Shown here: one piece after another, positions 6,543 through 7,436 of the stretch
Position numbering within the stretch: position 1 is the first letter of the stretch
Layout of the letters: every line of letters begins with the position of its first letter
DNA from: an uncultured Oscillospiraceae bacterium
GTDB taxonomy: Bacteria > Bacillota > Clostridia > Oscillospirales > Oscillospiraceae
Assembly (NCBI GenBank): GCA_900758315.1
Contig: CAAERF010000300.1
Span: 1 to 7,436, forward strand
Direction: 5' to 3'
DNA: 7,436 bases
Notes under the pieces: generated by a model
What the model saw: only the letters and a program-made list of their open reading frames with translations
The model's database searches: none
Told to the model about the DNA's origin: nothing
Made by a program: the position numbers and the translations under genes

Positions 6543-7358
6543 TCAACGTCTGTGCTTACCACGCATCCCTGCTTTTGTGCGGTGCTTCAACATGGAGGAT
6601 TTGTTGAACACCCGCAGCAGGGTCATCTGTTCTTCTTTTGTCAGCTTGGAATAGTCGATGCCAATCTGTCCCATCAGGACATTCATCTTCTTTTCCAACG
6701 GGGAACCTTCAAACTTCTGCGCATTTTCAAGCTGCTTTTTTGCTTGCTCGATTGCTGCACCGTCCGATGTGGTCTTATCGGTCCCATGTGCCGCTTTGAT
6801 CTGCTTCAGGATCGCCGCCAGCTCATCATAGAGGATCCGCCCGAAATACTCGTCCTCGTTGATCTGTGCTGCCTTCAGCGTCCGCATGGTCAGGTCCTCT
6901 GTATCGGCATGGTATCGCTTTTCCAGCTCCTGTCTGGTGGCTTCTACCATAGCATTCATGTCCCGGATGCGGTCACTGACCAGACCATCCACACAGATCT
7001 CAAGGTCGGTCATCCACCGGGCAAAATCGGGATGTTCCAGAAGCTCACACAGCAGCCGATGATTGAATTTTCCATTTCTTAATACGTCCACTGCGCCATC
7101 GCTCAGATGCAAGTCCGAAAGGACTGCATCTGGGCGTTTTTTGTTTTCCGTCACCCCCAGCAGGTAGTCCGTGGTCACGCCATAGAACTCAGCCAGCGTT
7201 GTCACCGCATAAATGCTGAGGTCGGTCACATCGTCGCTCTCATATTTCGACAGTGCCGATTTGGACAGACCCGTCTGCTCTGCCAGCGTTTCCAGCTTCA
7301 GATTCCGCTCCACACGCAGGTCTTTGAGCCGTTCTCCCAGTGTCAGCTTGATGTTCAT
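6543..7358 (-). CDS. XRE-family helix-turn-helix transcriptional regulator, 271 aa
   Basis: This is a DNA-binding regulator with an N-terminal Cro/CI-type HTH at residues ~7-68: scaffold helix LGERLKDLR (7-15), KLETLAEQTG (21-30), recognition helix LSKSALSKYE (31-40) and the typical ending YGVTTDYLLGVTE (59-71). Residues ~75-271 are helical and charged, with coiled-coil potential around 130-215, and contain no peptidase or other domain I recognise. The C-terminus is strongly basic. ATG 7358 is chosen because GGAGGTG lies 5 bases upstream. A longer GTG start at 7394 falls inside the promoter -10 region. The gene converges on the methyltransferase/SIR2 genes. Whether it controls them, the mobile element or itself cannot be told from the sequence. 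Similar regulators are common on clostridial integrative elements (general knowledge), which fits the adjacent oriT-like site. Confidence 0.92.
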   Translation of the reverse strand: MNIKLTLGERLKDLRVERNLKLETLAEQTGLSKSALSKYESDDVTDLSIYAVTTLAEFYGVTTDYLLGVTENKKRPDAVLSDLHLSDGAVDVLRNGKFNHRLLCELLEHPDFARWMTDLEICVDGLVSDRIRDMNAMVEATRQELEKRYHADTEDLTMRTLKAAQINEDEYFGRILYDELAAILKQIKAAHGTDKTTSDGAAIEQAKKQLENAQKFEGSPLEKKMNVLMGQIGIDYSKLTKEEQMTLLRVFNKSSMLKHRTKAGMRGKHRR

Positions 7359-7363
7359 GGTCG

Positions 7364-7370
7364 CACCTCC
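7364..7370 (-). promoter_or_regulatory. Ribosome-binding site that sets the XRE start
   Basis: On the minus strand GGAGGTG, a full match to the anti-Shine-Dalgarno core, lies 5 bases before ATG 7358. This fixes the start there rather than at the upstream in-frame GTG. Confidence 0.85.
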
Positions 7371-7384
7371 GATGTTTTTTGCAC

Positions 7385-7413
7385 AGTATACCACTTCCGG
7401 CTGTTCCTGTCCA
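7385..7413 (-). promoter_or_regulatory. Strong sigma-A-like promoter for the XRE gene
   Basis: On the minus strand, -35 TGGACA (7408-7413, 5 of 6) and -10 TATACT (7385-7390, 5 of 6) are separated by exactly 17 bases, with a TG extension one base before the -10. Transcription would begin near 7378, giving a short leader of about 20 bases ahead of ATG 7358. Confidence 0.75.
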
Positions 7414-7436
7414 TAAGCGTGGAATTTTGCAGTTTC

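Noticed and set aside
6417..7082. 221-codon plus-strand reading frame
   Set aside because: Mostly antisense to the well-supported XRE gene, with low-complexity cysteine/leucine-rich composition and no ribosome site.
7392..7394. GTG as the start of the XRE gene
   Set aside because: It sits between the -10 and -35 elements of the likely promoter. ATG 7358 has a full ribosome site and begins just before the HTH.
1..7436. CRISPR array, tRNA/rRNA genes, insertion sequence or transposase
   Set aside because: No regularly spaced repeats, tRNA-like cloverleaf or transposase motifs were seen on either strand. Short tandem-like matches were isolated.

Overview
The window reads as an accessory, probably mobile, defence locus from a Gram-positive anaerobe. 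A gut clostridium (Oscillospiraceae/Lachnospiraceae type) is my best guess. The hints are strong GGAGGTG-type ribosome sites, sigma-A-like extended -10 promoters, a clostridial-style XRE regulator and a MOBV/pMV158-like transfer origin. No housekeeping gene is present, so the host assignment is an inference.

Layout, left to right: (1) bases 1-1161, + strand, the C-terminal ~386 codons of a DNA cytosine-C5 methyltransferase (M1) whose N-terminus lies outside the window; (2) a 183-base gap with a long near-perfect stem-loop (1210-1254) and then a likely promoter; (3) 1344-4958, + strand, a 1204-residue protein with an N-terminal SIR2 (NAD-hydrolase type) domain and a very long uncharacterised C-terminal region, resembling the defence-associated sirtuins DSR1/DSR2; (4) 5027-6265, + strand, a complete second C5 methyltransferase (M2), a close paralogue of M1 in its catalytic core but divergent in its target-recognition region; (5) 6266-6542, non-coding, with inverted repeats and a sequence that closely matches the pMV158-family oriT (8-bp inverted repeat followed by TAGTGTGTTA); (6) 6543-7358, - strand, an XRE/HTH regulator with its own well-formed promoter at 7385-7413.

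Working together (inference): the two methyltransferases flank the SIR2 protein on the same strand, where a restriction-modification operon would carry its nuclease, and no nuclease gene is visible. The simplest reading of the trio is either a methylation-linked abortive-infection system, in which M1 and M2 mark self DNA and the SIR2 protein depletes NAD+ when challenged, or a DSR-type sirtuin placed inside a two-methyltransferase R-M locus whose nuclease lies left of the window. The oriT-like sequence suggests the block can move, or once moved, by mobilisation. The XRE gene is convergent with the defence genes and may belong to the mobile element rather than to the defence operon.
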